A stretch of 64,000 nt of DNA from Pelagicoccus albus (lineage in GTDB: Bacteria > Verrucomicrobiota > Verrucomicrobiia > Opitutales > Opitutaceae), in contig NZ_JACHVC010000007.1 of assembly GCF_014230145.1 (NCBI RefSeq), positions 62,001-126,000 of the forward strand. Reading direction: 5' to 3'. Below the pieces are notes generated by a model. The model saw only the letters and a list, made by a program, of their open reading frames with translations. It was not told the DNA's origin and did no database searches. Positions 9,459 to 17,595 of the stretch are shown here, in pieces (the first letter of the stretch is position 1; the number at the start of each line of letters is the position of its first letter). The position numbers and the translations under genes were made by a program.

Positions 9459-9565
9459 ATACTAACAATTTTTTAACATTATGGCTATCGGGTCAGGCCT
9501 CGTTCAGTGCCTGAGGAATCGGTGTGGGGTTAAATGACAGCGACCTAGAGGGAGGGCTCTATGGT
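9459..9565 (-). promoter_or_regulatory. conserved upstream block of second VPDSG-CTERM gene
   Basis: Minus-strand CCCGATAG (9485-9492), 20 bases, then TAGTAT (9459-9464), followed by the gene starting at 9419. Upstream the block runs to CTCTATGG on the plus strand (9557-9564), at exactly the same distance from CTATCGGG (72 bp) as in the first copy. The fixed spacing argues for conserved protein-binding sites or for a duplicated promoter. Confidence 0.6.
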
Positions 9566-9576
9566 AAATTGAGTAA

Positions 9577-9619
9577 AGCCCGCCGTTTGTTATGTTGGGT
9601 ATATAATAAACGCCGGGCT
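9577..9619 (-). terminator. intrinsic terminator after pyrC
   Basis: Imperfect 12-bp stem AGCCCGCCGTTT (9577-9588) with AAACGCCGGGCT (9608-9619), one mismatch, immediately after the pyrC stop at 9624 on the minus strand. A/T-rich sequence extends the arms inwards. The T-tract is weak. Confidence 0.65.
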
Positions 9620-9623
9620 ATAT

Positions 9624-10922
9624 TTAGCCGTTGGCTAAGATTTCTGATCCATCGAAAACGAGCTTACCTGAAACGATAGTCTTTTTCACTTTCCCTTTCA
9701 GTTCACGGTCTAGCCAGGGTGAGTTGCTCGATTTGCTGAAGAACCCTCTGAACTTTGGAGTCCAAGTTTCATCAGGATCGAATAGTATAACATCTCCGTC
9801 CGCTCCGACACCCAAGGTTCCCTTATTGAGGTGTAGAATCTCAGACGGTTTATAGGTGAGGAAGGACAGGGCTTTAGCCAGAGAAAGTCGCTTGCTGTGA
9901 TAAAACTGACCGAGGGTTACGGATAGGGCTGTCTCAAGACCTATCACACCGAATGGGGCATAATCGAATTCGACGTCTTTCTCGTAGTCGGTATGAGGGG
10001 CGTGGCCGGTCGCGATACAGTCGATGGTCCCGTCCTCCAGAGCTTCGATGAGCGCCAGTCGGTCCTCTTCTTCGCGAAGTGGCGGGTTCATCTTGAAGTT
10101 CGTGTTGAAGCTTTCGATCTCCGAGTCGGTAAGATCAATATGGTGCGGAGTTGCTTCTGCCGTGATATTGATGCCACGGGATTTGGCTCTGCGTATAATT
10201 TCTACGGCCAGCTTAGAGCTGATGTGCTGCAGATGTATGTGGGCCTTGGTGTGAGTTGAAAGAACGATGTCCCTTGCAACAATTATGTCCTCCGCTCCTT
10301 TGTGTATACCCTTGAGCCCTAGTTTTGTGGATACGAATCCTTCGTTCATCACCCCGTCGCCAGAGAGTTGATAATCTTGGCAATGGTCTATGACTGGGAT
10401 TCCGAACATGTGGGCGTACTGAACTGCGCGCCGCATCAATCCAGCGTTTTGTACGCACTTACCTCCATCAGTGATCGCAACAATCCCTGAGCGGGAAAGC
10501 GAGCCTGTCGGGGCGAGCGCTTCACCTTGTCTTCCCATGGTGATCGTTCCGGTCGGAAACACGTTAACGACGGCTTCCTTGTCTACGATGTCCTTGATGA
10601 GCTGAACCGTGCCGGTGTTGTCGACGGAGGGCGAAGTGTTCGGCATGCAGACCACTGAGGTGAATCCACCCGCCGCGGCGGCGGCGGTACCGCTTTGGAT
10701 TGTTTCTTTATGCTTTTGGCCGGGTACTCGGAAGTGGACATGCAAGTCGACCAGGCCAGGCGCAACGACAAGGCCTTCTGCGTCGATGGTCTCGGCTGTA
10801 TCCAATATATCCTGACTAGGTTTTTCGGCTATTTTCCCGTCGACGATGAAGAGGTCGCCAAGTTCGTCGCGTTCGGTTTTGGGGTCTATGATGCGGCCGT
10901 TTTTGATCCAGATGGCAGACAT
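9624..10922 (-). CDS. pyrC: dihydroorotase, type I
   Basis: Cyclises N-carbamoyl-aspartate to dihydroorotate in pyrimidine synthesis; a zinc amidohydrolase of 432 residues. Metal ligands are visible as DLHVHFR (His61, His63), then DHCQD, HLQHISS and the catalytic TGHAPHTDYEKD. The substrate arginine follows HVHF. It ends near FDGSEILANG. The ATG start lies 23 bp after the pyrB stop. Last gene of pyrR-pyrB-pyrC. All active-site motifs are intact, so it is probably a true enzyme and not one of the inactive DHOase-like partners found in some ATCase complexes. Confidence 0.94.
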   Translation of the reverse strand: MSAIWIKNGRIIDPKTERDELGDLFIVDGKIAEKPSQDILDTAETIDAEGLVVAPGLVDLHVHFRVPGQKHKETIQSGTAAAAAGGFTSVVCMPNTSPSVDNTGTVQLIKDIVDKEAVVNVFPTGTITMGRQGEALAPTGSLSRSGIVAITDGGKCVQNAGLMRRAVQYAHMFGIPVIDHCQDYQLSGDGVMNEGFVSTKLGLKGIHKGAEDIIVARDIVLSTHTKAHIHLQHISSKLAVEIIRRAKSRGINITAEATPHHIDLTDSEIESFNTNFKMNPPLREEEDRLALIEALEDGTIDCIATGHAPHTDYEKDVEFDYAPFGVIGLETALSVTLGQFYHSKRLSLAKALSFLTYKPSEILHLNKGTLGVGADGDVILFDPDETWTPKFRGFFSKSSNSPWLDRELKGKVKKTIVSGKLVFDGSEILANG

Positions 10923-10945
10923 GAGAAAGTGTTATTTGAAATGGG

Positions 10946-11884
10946 TTAGGCGATGGCTGCTTCAGCGCTGCCGCCGTTGCAAAGGTAGAGGGCTGCCATT
11001 CTTACTGCGAGACCGTTAGTGACTTGTTCCAGAATCACAGACTGCGAGCAGTCTGCTAGGTCGGAATCTATTTCCACGCCCCGATTGATGGGGCCGGGGT
11101 GCATGATGATCGCGTCTTTCTTCAGCCACGAGAATCGGTCAGCATTCAATCCGAACATGCTTTTGTACTCGTTTAAGGAAGGGAATGCGGAAGCGTTTTG
11201 GCGCTCGTGCTGTATTCGAAGAAGCATGACTGCATCCTTATCAGCCAAGGCAGGTTTCAGCTCATGGGAAACTTTGACTCCTAACTTTTCGAATTGCTTG
11301 GGAACCAGAGTTGAGGGGCCGACCAGAGTTACCTCGGCTCCGAGCTTTTGCATGGCCCAGATGTTGGAGCGAGCTACGCGGGAGTAAAGAATGTCTCCGA
11401 GAATCGCCACTTTTCGGCCTTTCAGGCTGCCCCATTTTTCTCGCAGGGTAAAGCAGTCCAGAAGGGCTTGAGTTGGGTGTTCGTGAGCTCCGTCTCCTGC
11501 GTTGAGAACGGGGATATCAAGAATCTTGGCGATGTAACCCGCGGAGCCCGGAGCGGAGTGGCGGATTATTATGATATCTGCCTGCAGGGCTCTTATATTC
11601 TCGACGGTGTCGCGAAGCGTTTCCCCTTTGGCTGTGGAGGAGGTCTTCATGTCGAGGGAGGTGACATCTGCGGATAGGCGTTTTGCCGCCATTTCGAACG
11701 CCACGCGGGTGCGAGTCGAGTTTTCGAAGAAGAGATTAACCACGTTCTTGCCGCGCAAGGCTGGGGTTTTCGCGGTCTTTCTTCCCAAGACTTTCTTAAA
11801 GGCGTCAGCCGTTTCGAAGATCGTATTGATCTCCTCGGCGGAGAGTTGCTCGATGGAAATTAGGTCTTTTCGGTTCCAGGGCAC
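10946..11884 (-). CDS. pyrB: aspartate carbamoyltransferase catalytic chain
   Basis: Condenses carbamoyl phosphate with aspartate, the first committed pyrimidine step. The 312-residue protein has the carbamoyl-phosphate loop FFENSTRTRVAFEMA, the HPTQALLD motif, LRIQHERQN and HPGPINRGVEID, all typical of the single-chain PyrR-partnered ATCase class. The start is GTG at 11884-11882 (VPWNRKDLISIEQL), which aligns with the family N-terminus. No pyrI regulatory subunit lies nearby. It follows pyrR by 56 bp and precedes pyrC by 23 bp. Confidence 0.95.
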   Translation of the reverse strand: MPWNRKDLISIEQLSAEEINTIFETADAFKKVLGRKTAKTPALRGKNVVNLFFENSTRTRVAFEMAAKRLSADVTSLDMKTSSTAKGETLRDTVENIRALQADIIIIRHSAPGSAGYIAKILDIPVLNAGDGAHEHPTQALLDCFTLREKWGSLKGRKVAILGDILYSRVARSNIWAMQKLGAEVTLVGPSTLVPKQFEKLGVKVSHELKPALADKDAVMLLRIQHERQNASAFPSLNEYKSMFGLNADRFSWLKKDAIIMHPGPINRGVEIDSDLADCSQSVILEQVTNGLAVRMAALYLCNGGSAEAAIA

Positions 11885-11940
11885 GGCGGGAGATTGGTTT
11901 TTGGAGGGCTGACGAAGGGAGAGGTGGTTATGTCGCTTTT

Positions 11941-12477
11941 TTAGGCTTCGGTAATTTCGATGCTGGATTCTGTTGGCTTATCAAGATCTAGATTTACCAT
12001 GACTTTCTGCTGAGGGGTGGTGTCCTCCACGATGCCTGTATAGTTCGCAGCAAATGGAAGACGGCGATTTCCTCGGTCAACCAGAACGGCGAGCTCGACT
12101 TGGTAAGGCCTCCCGATGGTGAGCACCTCCGCAATGGCGGCCCTAACGGTGCGACCCGAAAACAGTACATCGTCGACAAGTATGATGGTAGAGTCCTCGG
12201 GGTCGGTGGCCATGTGGGTGGCTTGCACTTCTTTTGTGATCGGATTCTGGCCTATGTCGTCGCGGTGGAAGGAGATATCTATGATGGCTTTGGGGATTGA
12301 GGTGCCAAGACGCTTGGCCAGTTCTTTCTCTAGGAGGGTACAAAGACTTATGCCTCCGTTTGCGATCCCGGCCAATACGAGATTATCTGCTTTGGGGTGA
12401 GCAGTTGCGATGGCGTCTGCCATTTTTCCGATGGCCGCGACGATCTCCTCTGAATCAATAGTTTTCTTGACGAGCAC
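11941..12477 (-). CDS. pyrR: bifunctional pyr operon regulator / uracil phosphoribosyltransferase PyrR
   Basis: PRTase-fold protein that in many bacteria binds UMP and pyr mRNA to attenuate the operon, and has weak uracil phosphoribosyltransferase activity. The 178 residues include the PRPP loop IILVDDVLFSGRTVRAA and the N-terminal LAGIANGGISL. The apparent start is GTG at 12477. I looked for the PyrR RNA-binding loop and an antiterminator/terminator pair before pyrR and in the 56 bp before pyrB and saw none, so control may differ here. First gene of the pyr set; the BLUF gene ends 69 bp upstream on the same strand. Confidence 0.92.
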   Translation of the reverse strand: MLVKKTIDSEEIVAAIGKMADAIATAHPKADNLVLAGIANGGISLCTLLEKELAKRLGTSIPKAIIDISFHRDDIGQNPITKEVQATHMATDPEDSTIILVDDVLFSGRTVRAAIAEVLTIGRPYQVELAVLVDRGNRRLPFAANYTGIVEDTTPQQKVMVNLDLDKPTESSIEITEA

Positions 12478-12546
12478 GCCGCCACTTAGATGGACAGAAG
12501 GTCTTGGGTAAAGCTGAAATTCCCGAGTGGAGATCGGTCGCAGAAA

Positions 12547-12972
12547 TTAACGGTTTATGCGGACGAAGTTGGCGATGAGCTTGTGAACGAGACTGGAATC
12601 TTCCTCGAACGCGGGGCTATCCAAAGGCATATTCAGAAAGTCGCTGTAACCGGGGTATTTATGTAGATCTAGATCGTCTAGATCCCTGAAAGCCATCGAC
12701 CAATCGGTGAACTCCCGTTTTTTGATGCGTCTGCTGTGTAGCCTCAAAATCCGTTTGTGTCGCGGATCGGCCGAGATCTTTTCCAGCAGTTTGTTGACCT
12801 CTACTTCCTCTCCTTCGATGACCTGCATGAAGTTGCCATCTTTGTAGAGAAGGATCCCGGTAATTCCTTTCTTGGCGTTGCTCTCCCTACTCTTGGCGAG
12901 CATCTGCATGAGCTCATCTTTGCCGAACATGCTAGATGAGGAACTGGCATATATGGTTTGGTAGAGGGACAT
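12547..12972 (-). CDS. stand-alone BLUF blue-light photoreceptor
   Basis: A short FAD-binding blue-light sensor of 141 residues with no effector domain, like cyanobacterial PixD. The photochemical residues fall at the PixD positions: Tyr8 (TIYAS), Asn32 (SRESNAKKG), Gln50 (GNFMQVIEGE), Trp91 and Met93 (TDWSMAF). The C-terminal 45 residues form the usual capping helices and a short tail (EEDSSLVHKLIANFV), likely for a partner or oligomer contact. It lies just upstream of pyrR on the same strand, downstream of the cupin gene with 193 bp between. The output partner is unknown. Confidence 0.93.
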   Translation of the reverse strand: MSLYQTIYASSSSSMFGKDELMQMLAKSRESNAKKGITGILLYKDGNFMQVIEGEEVEVNKLLEKISADPRHKRILRLHSRRIKKREFTDWSMAFRDLDDLDLHKYPGYSDFLNMPLDSPAFEEDSSLVHKLIANFVRINR

Positions 12973-13165
12973 TCTCGACGCAGAGGGAGGTTGGACCTAA
13001 GAGGGTGCTACTAGGTGGAAGGGCAGAAGGAGCAGTTGAATTGATTCAAACTTAACCACTCTTGTGTGAATCAGGAGTAATCTTTCGTAAAGCTAATCTT
13101 TAGCTGAACTTATAGGGCAAACGAAGTTTTTTTTACAACTTAAAACAATTATGGATACTGTCTAG

Positions 13166-13645
13166 TTAATCTTCCCCGTCGAAGTAATCCAAGTTCTCGG
13201 ACCGTATGATCGTCCTTTGCGGAGATCTCACTAGCCATTTGCCTGAGTCTGGATAGTGGCAAGATTCTCCGAGCGGATTGTCGGCGACTACGATTATGGT
13301 CAAGTCGGCCTCGCTATCGTTGATTATCTGATGTGGTTCGTCTGGTTTGAAGATGAAAGCGTCTCCAGCTTTGATTGGATCGACTCCCTCCTGGTGGCGG
13401 ACTTTGCCGGAGCCAGACACGACTTGGTAGTATTCCCATTGAGCGCTGTGAGAATGGTAGGGATATGGAATTTTGCCCGGAGGAACGCGGAGAATTTCCA
13501 CATCGAAGGGATGGCGGAGATTCAGGTCGGTTGATTCGCGAACTCGGCCAAGGGCTTCAGACACTTGTTTGCCAGCTCCTTCGAACTTTCCCGAAGGGGA
13601 GGACCAATCTGTTTCCTGCAAGTCGTCTGTATTCACTATTTTCAT
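13166..13645 (-). CDS. cupin domain protein
   Basis: A 159-residue single-domain cupin. Motif 1 reads PYHSHSAQWEYYQVVSGSG, with two His and a Glu in the right order. Motif 2 is GDAFIFKPDEPHQIIND, with the last metal-binding His. This is the bicupin-monomer arrangement that binds Fe, Mn or Zn. The substrate cannot be read from the sequence; such small cupins are often sugar- or small-molecule-binding enzymes or sensors. It has an unusual front part of about 45 residues (TDDLQETDWSSPSGKFEG) typical of 'cupin_2 with quercetinase-like' proteins in Verrucomicrobia. Co-directional with the GNAT gene upstream. Confidence 0.8.
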   Translation of the reverse strand: MKIVNTDDLQETDWSSPSGKFEGAGKQVSEALGRVRESTDLNLRHPFDVEILRVPPGKIPYPYHSHSAQWEYYQVVSGSGKVRHQEGVDPIKAGDAFIFKPDEPHQIINDSEADLTIIVVADNPLGESCHYPDSGKWLVRSPQRTIIRSENLDYFDGED

Positions 13646-13738
13646 GTCAGCTAGCTGTTGAGGTTGAGTTGGATTTATTGGTGCAAGTGAATTTGCCGAC
13701 GAACGATTGTGCCGTGTCGGGGGCGGTCAAGTTTCAGG

Positions 13739-14146
13739 TCAATGGTCCTGGCCGTCGTAGATCCACATGGGCTGGGTGGCTCCTGCTCTCTCGAAGCCTT
13801 GGCGTTGGTAGAAATCGACCGCCTTTCCGTCTGCGGTGAGCATATGCATGTGAAATCCTTCGTAGTGTAGCTTCAGCCGGCGAAGGATTTCGGAGCCCAC
13901 TCCTTTTCCTTGGAATTCGGGCAGGACTAGCAGGTGTGGGTAGTAGACTACTAGGTGTCCATCGGAAATAGAGTTTCCAAGTCCGATAAGCCTTTCGTCG
14001 CACCAAGCGGAAATCAGATAGTGCGAGTCGCGTAAGGCGAGCAAGAGCTTCTCGGGAACCTTGGCCGCTGACCAATTGTTGGCTTCGTAAAGGGCCACGA
14101 CCTTCGTTTCGTCCAGGTCCCTTTGTTCGGAGTAATATACCTTCAT
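13739..14146 (-). CDS. GNAT family N-acetyltransferase
   Basis: A 135-residue acetyl-CoA-dependent acetyltransferase. The acetyl-CoA P-loop is LPEFQGKGVGSEILRRL, preceded by a beta strand VVYYPHLLVL. The C-terminal VDFYQRQGFERAG is the usual helix 4/strand 7. The acceptor is unknown. Its ATG starts 1 bp after the stop of the PLDc_N gene, so the two are probably translated together. Confidence 0.85.
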   Translation of the reverse strand: MKVYYSEQRDLDETKVVALYEANNWSAAKVPEKLLLALRDSHYLISAWCDERLIGLGNSISDGHLVVYYPHLLVLPEFQGKGVGSEILRRLKLHYEGFHMHMLTADGKAVDFYQRQGFERAGATQPMWIYDGQDH

Positions 14147-14147
14147 T

Positions 14148-14462
14148 TTAGGTGCCGTCGGTTTGCGGCGTGGAAGGTTTGGCCGAGTCGAGGTGTTGCT
14201 TTTTGAGACGTTCCCGTCGGCGGATGAAGTAGTAGAGAAGGGCTCCGATCCACTGGAGGAGGATTAGCACTAGAATCCAAATGACCTTCTCATTTCCATT
14301 GTCAGGTTCGTTTTTCAGGCAATCGATCAGCATCCAGATCCAAAGACCGAAGAGGGCGAAGGCCGCGAAGATGGAGAAGGCCAGAAAGGCGAAATACAGA
14401 ATTAGGAAGATGGCGGGAAGGGTGTTGGCGTCCTGCATGGGAAGGGGAAGTCCCTCTAGCAA
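14148..14462 (-). CDS. small membrane protein, PLDc N-terminal (PLDc_N) type
   Basis: About 104 residues with two hydrophobic helices (near residues 15-43 and 60-85). Between them is WMLIDCLKNEPDNGNEK, followed by WILVLILLQWIGALLYYFIRR. This D-C-x-x-x-E/N-P loop between two helices is the Phospholipase_D-nuclease N-terminal domain, which occurs alone as a short membrane protein of unknown role. No phosphodiesterase HKD domain follows. The start could be the first Met or Met10 (MQDANT). It sits 31 bp after the helicase gene and 1 bp before the acetyltransferase gene. Confidence 0.7.
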   Translation of the reverse strand: MLEGLPLPMQDANTLPAIFLILYFAFLAFSIFAAFALFGLWIWMLIDCLKNEPDNGNEKVIWILVLILLQWIGALLYYFIRRRERLKKQHLDSAKPSTPQTDGT

Positions 14463-14493
14463 GCCAAGTAAACGGAAGGGGTCAATCGTGTGT

Positions 14494-16908
14494 TTATCTG
14501 GAGAGCCAGTTTTCGAGGTCCTTCTCCTCGTGGATGTATTTTCTAGATCGATACAGTGGATCTAGTAGCTTCAGCGTCTTGGGTTCCGCGAAGCGTTGGC
14601 AGTGCAGAAGGGCCTTTACCCGGTGCTCAGGGGATCTGACCAGTCGGCCGAGAGCCTGGTTAACTTTTTGAATTCCAGGGTGTAGGTAGGCTCTTTCGAA
14701 ACCGTTGTTGGCTTTCTGGTCGTGGAGCTGCCGTTTTGCTTCTTGGATAAAATTCATTTCCGGCAGGGCGGGGCTGACCACGATGGCGACCCCTGCTTTC
14801 CCGCCCAAGGTATCGACGCCTTCGGCGTAAGAAGATCCGAGGATTAGGATCAATACGTCGTGAAATGCTAAGGTTTCTTCCAAGTAGGCGTTTCTGTCGG
14901 CGAGACTGCCTCCTGATCGAGGTTGTATGGCAACTCGTAGCTCCGGATGGTTAAGCTGCAGCATCTCCTTGGCCTGTTGGGCGTATGCGTAGCTCGGAAA
15001 AAAGGCGATCGCCGGTCCGGCGGATTCTGCAGCCGAAGCGATGCTGGCAGCTGTAGTTGCCAAGTGGTGACTGCGGGACTTGAATCGTGTGTCCACTCGT
15101 AGGTCGATCGCGACGTCGTAGGCCTCCTCTCGCCAAGGCGCGGGTGGAGAAAGGCGGGCTATATTGCCCAAAGCTTGATCGGGGCCAGGTGCGAGCCCTG
15201 TTTCGTCCAAGTAGGATTCGATCGGAGAGAGCGTAGCCGACAGAAAGAGCGATCCGTTGTATCGGGAAAGCTGCGACGCGATCAATTGTGATGCGTCGAT
15301 GCATTCCATACGGATGGAGCCGGCGGCCGGCGTCCAGAGTTGGAATTGCAATTCCCCTCGTTTCTGGGCGGCTTGAGCGGAGCTGAGCTTGAAAAGCTGC
15401 TCCAAGGTATCCGGCTGTAATTCCTCGTAGGGCAAGGCTTCGCTGGAAAGGTGGTCCGCTATTTTAGCTAGCTTGTGTCGAAAATCCGCTTCCGTGACGG
15501 GATCAATGGAATGATCGGCTTTTGAGCCTCGTCTTTCTTGGCTGGGGCTCGCTCCCATTATCACGCTGGCCAAGGTCTTGAGCTGGGCCAAGAGCGGAGC
15601 AGGTCCTTTATTTTCGCGGATATCGTCCAGTGCCGCGTAGATAGGGTGGGCTGAAAATTCGAAGGTGTAGGCAGACGATACTCGCGACGGAAGGTTGTGC
15701 GCTTCGTCGATTATAAGGAAGGTCCGCTGCGGGTCGAAGTTTGGCTGGTCGTCGAGCAATCTGGCGGAGGATGGGGAGAAGAGATAGTTGTAGTCGCCGA
15801 TCCAAATGTCCCGCAGTCCCAACCCGGCTCGCATGATCTCGTAGGGACATATCCCGGTGACGCGGCCTTCCGCTTTGAGCGTCACTAGGTCCAGCTCTTC
15901 ATGGGACAAGAGGTAGAGGCGCTGCAGCCCGCTGCGTTTCCATTTTTCCTCCAGTTCGGAGAGGTAAGGGCAAGTTTGACGAGAACAGCGAAACTCGTGG
16001 TGGATGCAGTGCTCTTGTTTGTTGCGAATGTGCCAGAAAGTGGCGGCCGGCTCGTCGGACTTTTCGCTTTTGTCTATAAGTGCCCGCAAGCGAGTAAGGG
16101 CTTCGGTTTGGCCGGTGCTTTTGGAAGTCAGGTAGAGAACCCTGTCGCATTGGCCTGCTGCCAGCCTGCGGGCTGCGTATTCCCAAGCGACTCCCGTTTT
16201 GCCGTAACCGGTGGGGGCTTCGAGAAGCGCGATTTGCGAATTTTCGAAGGCTTTTGCGAGATCGGCTTGGATGGATTCCTGTCCGGGTCGGGGAACATCG
16301 TAAATGGGGTGAACGGTGAGAGAATGGAGCTTAGCTAGCCGTTCTTGTTGGGCCTCGAGGTAGTCAACCAAGGCATCCAGCTGATCGACCAGCAGGGCGT
16401 CGTAGCTCTTGTCGAGACGAAGGCATTGGGTCAGGCCGGAACTGATTTCCACGAAGAGGAGCTCCAGGTCGAAACGCTTGCCGATCTCCTCGGCAGGCAA
16501 GGAGTCGAAACTGTGCTTCTGGATAAGAAGCTCGCGATAGGTTAGGAGCTGGATCGGGTAGCTCGGGTAACGCTCCAGAATGGAGTCTCGGGAAAGAGGT
16601 AGCGGCTCCGAGATCGTTTTGATTTCCCGCAGGCGCGTCTGGTTTTTCTCCTGCTTGAGTTGGTCGATGCGTCCGGATAGGTCGAGGGTCCAGTTTCGCC
16701 ATTTTAGGCTGCCCCCGATTGTGACCTCGTTCTGCATGCCTTCACCTGCTGCGTCTGATTCGGACTGGATCCGCTGATGCCATTCGGTGCCCAGTTGGGC
16801 TCGCCATAGTGCGGAAATCCCCCCGAACCCGATTTTGGCGAAGGGGCTGAACGCGGAAAATTCGCCTACGCTGAGCGAGACTTGTCGTTGGGCGGCGTTG
16901 ATCTGCAT
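14494..16908 (-). CDS. PD-(D/E)XK nuclease fused to XPD/DinG-type Fe-S helicase
   Basis: An 804-residue fusion. Residues 1-200 look like a RecB/Cas4-type nuclease: His44 (GTEWHQRIQ), Asp82 (LSGRIDQL), the ExK pair Glu95/Lys97 (REIKT), and the QxxxY motif Gln120/Tyr124. From about 205 a Rad3/XPD-class superfamily 2 helicase begins. Its Walker A is APTGYGKT at 231-238. Four cysteines in the order HC, FRC, QTCPYL and GICPYE fit the 4Fe-4S domain, followed by the DEAH box (LIIDEAHNL) and C-terminal motifs V and VI (QALGRLVRSPEH). It probably unwinds DNA 5'-to-3' with Fe-S support and cuts it. It heads a probable helicase-PLDc_N-GNAT operon. The fold assignment is by motif only. Confidence 0.85.
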   Translation of the reverse strand: MQINAAQRQVSLSVGEFSAFSPFAKIGFGGISALWRAQLGTEWHQRIQSESDAAGEGMQNEVTIGGSLKWRNWTLDLSGRIDQLKQEKNQTRLREIKTISEPLPLSRDSILERYPSYPIQLLTYRELLIQKHSFDSLPAEEIGKRFDLELLFVEISSGLTQCLRLDKSYDALLVDQLDALVDYLEAQQERLAKLHSLTVHPIYDVPRPGQESIQADLAKAFENSQIALLEAPTGYGKTGVAWEYAARRLAAGQCDRVLYLTSKSTGQTEALTRLRALIDKSEKSDEPAATFWHIRNKQEHCIHHEFRCSRQTCPYLSELEEKWKRSGLQRLYLLSHEELDLVTLKAEGRVTGICPYEIMRAGLGLRDIWIGDYNYLFSPSSARLLDDQPNFDPQRTFLIIDEAHNLPSRVSSAYTFEFSAHPIYAALDDIRENKGPAPLLAQLKTLASVIMGASPSQERRGSKADHSIDPVTEADFRHKLAKIADHLSSEALPYEELQPDTLEQLFKLSSAQAAQKRGELQFQLWTPAAGSIRMECIDASQLIASQLSRYNGSLFLSATLSPIESYLDETGLAPGPDQALGNIARLSPPAPWREEAYDVAIDLRVDTRFKSRSHHLATTAASIASAAESAGPAIAFFPSYAYAQQAKEMLQLNHPELRVAIQPRSGGSLADRNAYLEETLAFHDVLILILGSSYAEGVDTLGGKAGVAIVVSPALPEMNFIQEAKRQLHDQKANNGFERAYLHPGIQKVNQALGRLVRSPEHRVKALLHCQRFAEPKTLKLLDPLYRSRKYIHEEKDLENWLSR

Positions 16909-17094
16909 GTGGTGGAAGGCAAGTTTCGCAGACTGTCAGGCTCACTGCCGGGGCTTCAATACGCATCTTTCGCAAAATCCGTTCGCCGCTTGCGGGCTCG
17001 GTTTTGTGGATCGTTGATTACTCTGCTCTAGGTTTTTTGCTGCGCTTTGGAGAAATTCAGGTAGCGTGCTGTCTGGTCGAATAAGTGAATCGTT

Positions 17095-17589
17095 ATGAGA
17101 GTCTTCCCCGTTTTTGCGTTAGCTTTGTTAAGCTCTGTATTTGCCGCCGCGTCGGACTACACCGATAGCGTGTTGACCAACTTGCAAGGTGTGGGCTTGG
17201 AGCTTAGGCCGCTTAACATCCAGTCGGATTTATTCGATTTGACCTATGAGGATGTGGAATCGCACGCTTTGGCGACATTGGAAGAGTATGACGTCAGGTT
17301 GCTCACCCCGATGGAGCAGGACGTGATGCCAGGGCAACCGTATTTGGAGGTCTCGATCGATATCGCTCATGCCCAAGGGCCCAGCCACTTGTATGTGGTC
17401 AGGCTCGAACTGCGCGAAATGGCCCAATTGGAGCGTCCGCGAGATCGCGTCGTTTCTATGGCTGTGGCGACCTGGGAGCGCAAAATGATGGGGGTGGCCA
17501 ACCGTCCGGAGGCTATCACCGAGGTCTTGGACCGATTGTTAAGAATGTTTGCCGACGAATATCACAGCAATAACTACGAAGACGAGTAG
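17095..17589 (+). CDS. hypothetical secreted protein
   Basis: A 164-residue protein with a clear signal peptide (VFPVFALALLSSVFAAAS, residues 3-20). An alpha/beta domain of about 140 residues has no recognised motif (LELRPLNIQSDLF, LEVSIDIAHAQG, HLYVVRLELREMAQL). It resembles small periplasmic domains that bind a partner through a sheet. It has its own 186-bp upstream region divergent from the helicase gene, and its end faces the RibD-type reductase gene with only 6 bp between stops. Confidence 0.6.
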   Translation: MRVFPVFALALLSSVFAAASDYTDSVLTNLQGVGLELRPLNIQSDLFDLTYEDVESHALATLEEYDVRLLTPMEQDVMPGQPYLEVSIDIAHAQGPSHLYVVRLELREMAQLERPRDRVVSMAVATWERKMMGVANRPEAITEVLDRLLRMFADEYHSNNYEDE

Positions 17590-17595
17590 TAGGGG

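Noticed and set aside
13091-13105. Small hairpin AGCTAA/TTAGCT in the gap before the cupin gene end
   Set aside because: Only six base pairs with a 3-base loop and no T-run next to it, so a terminator call is not justified.
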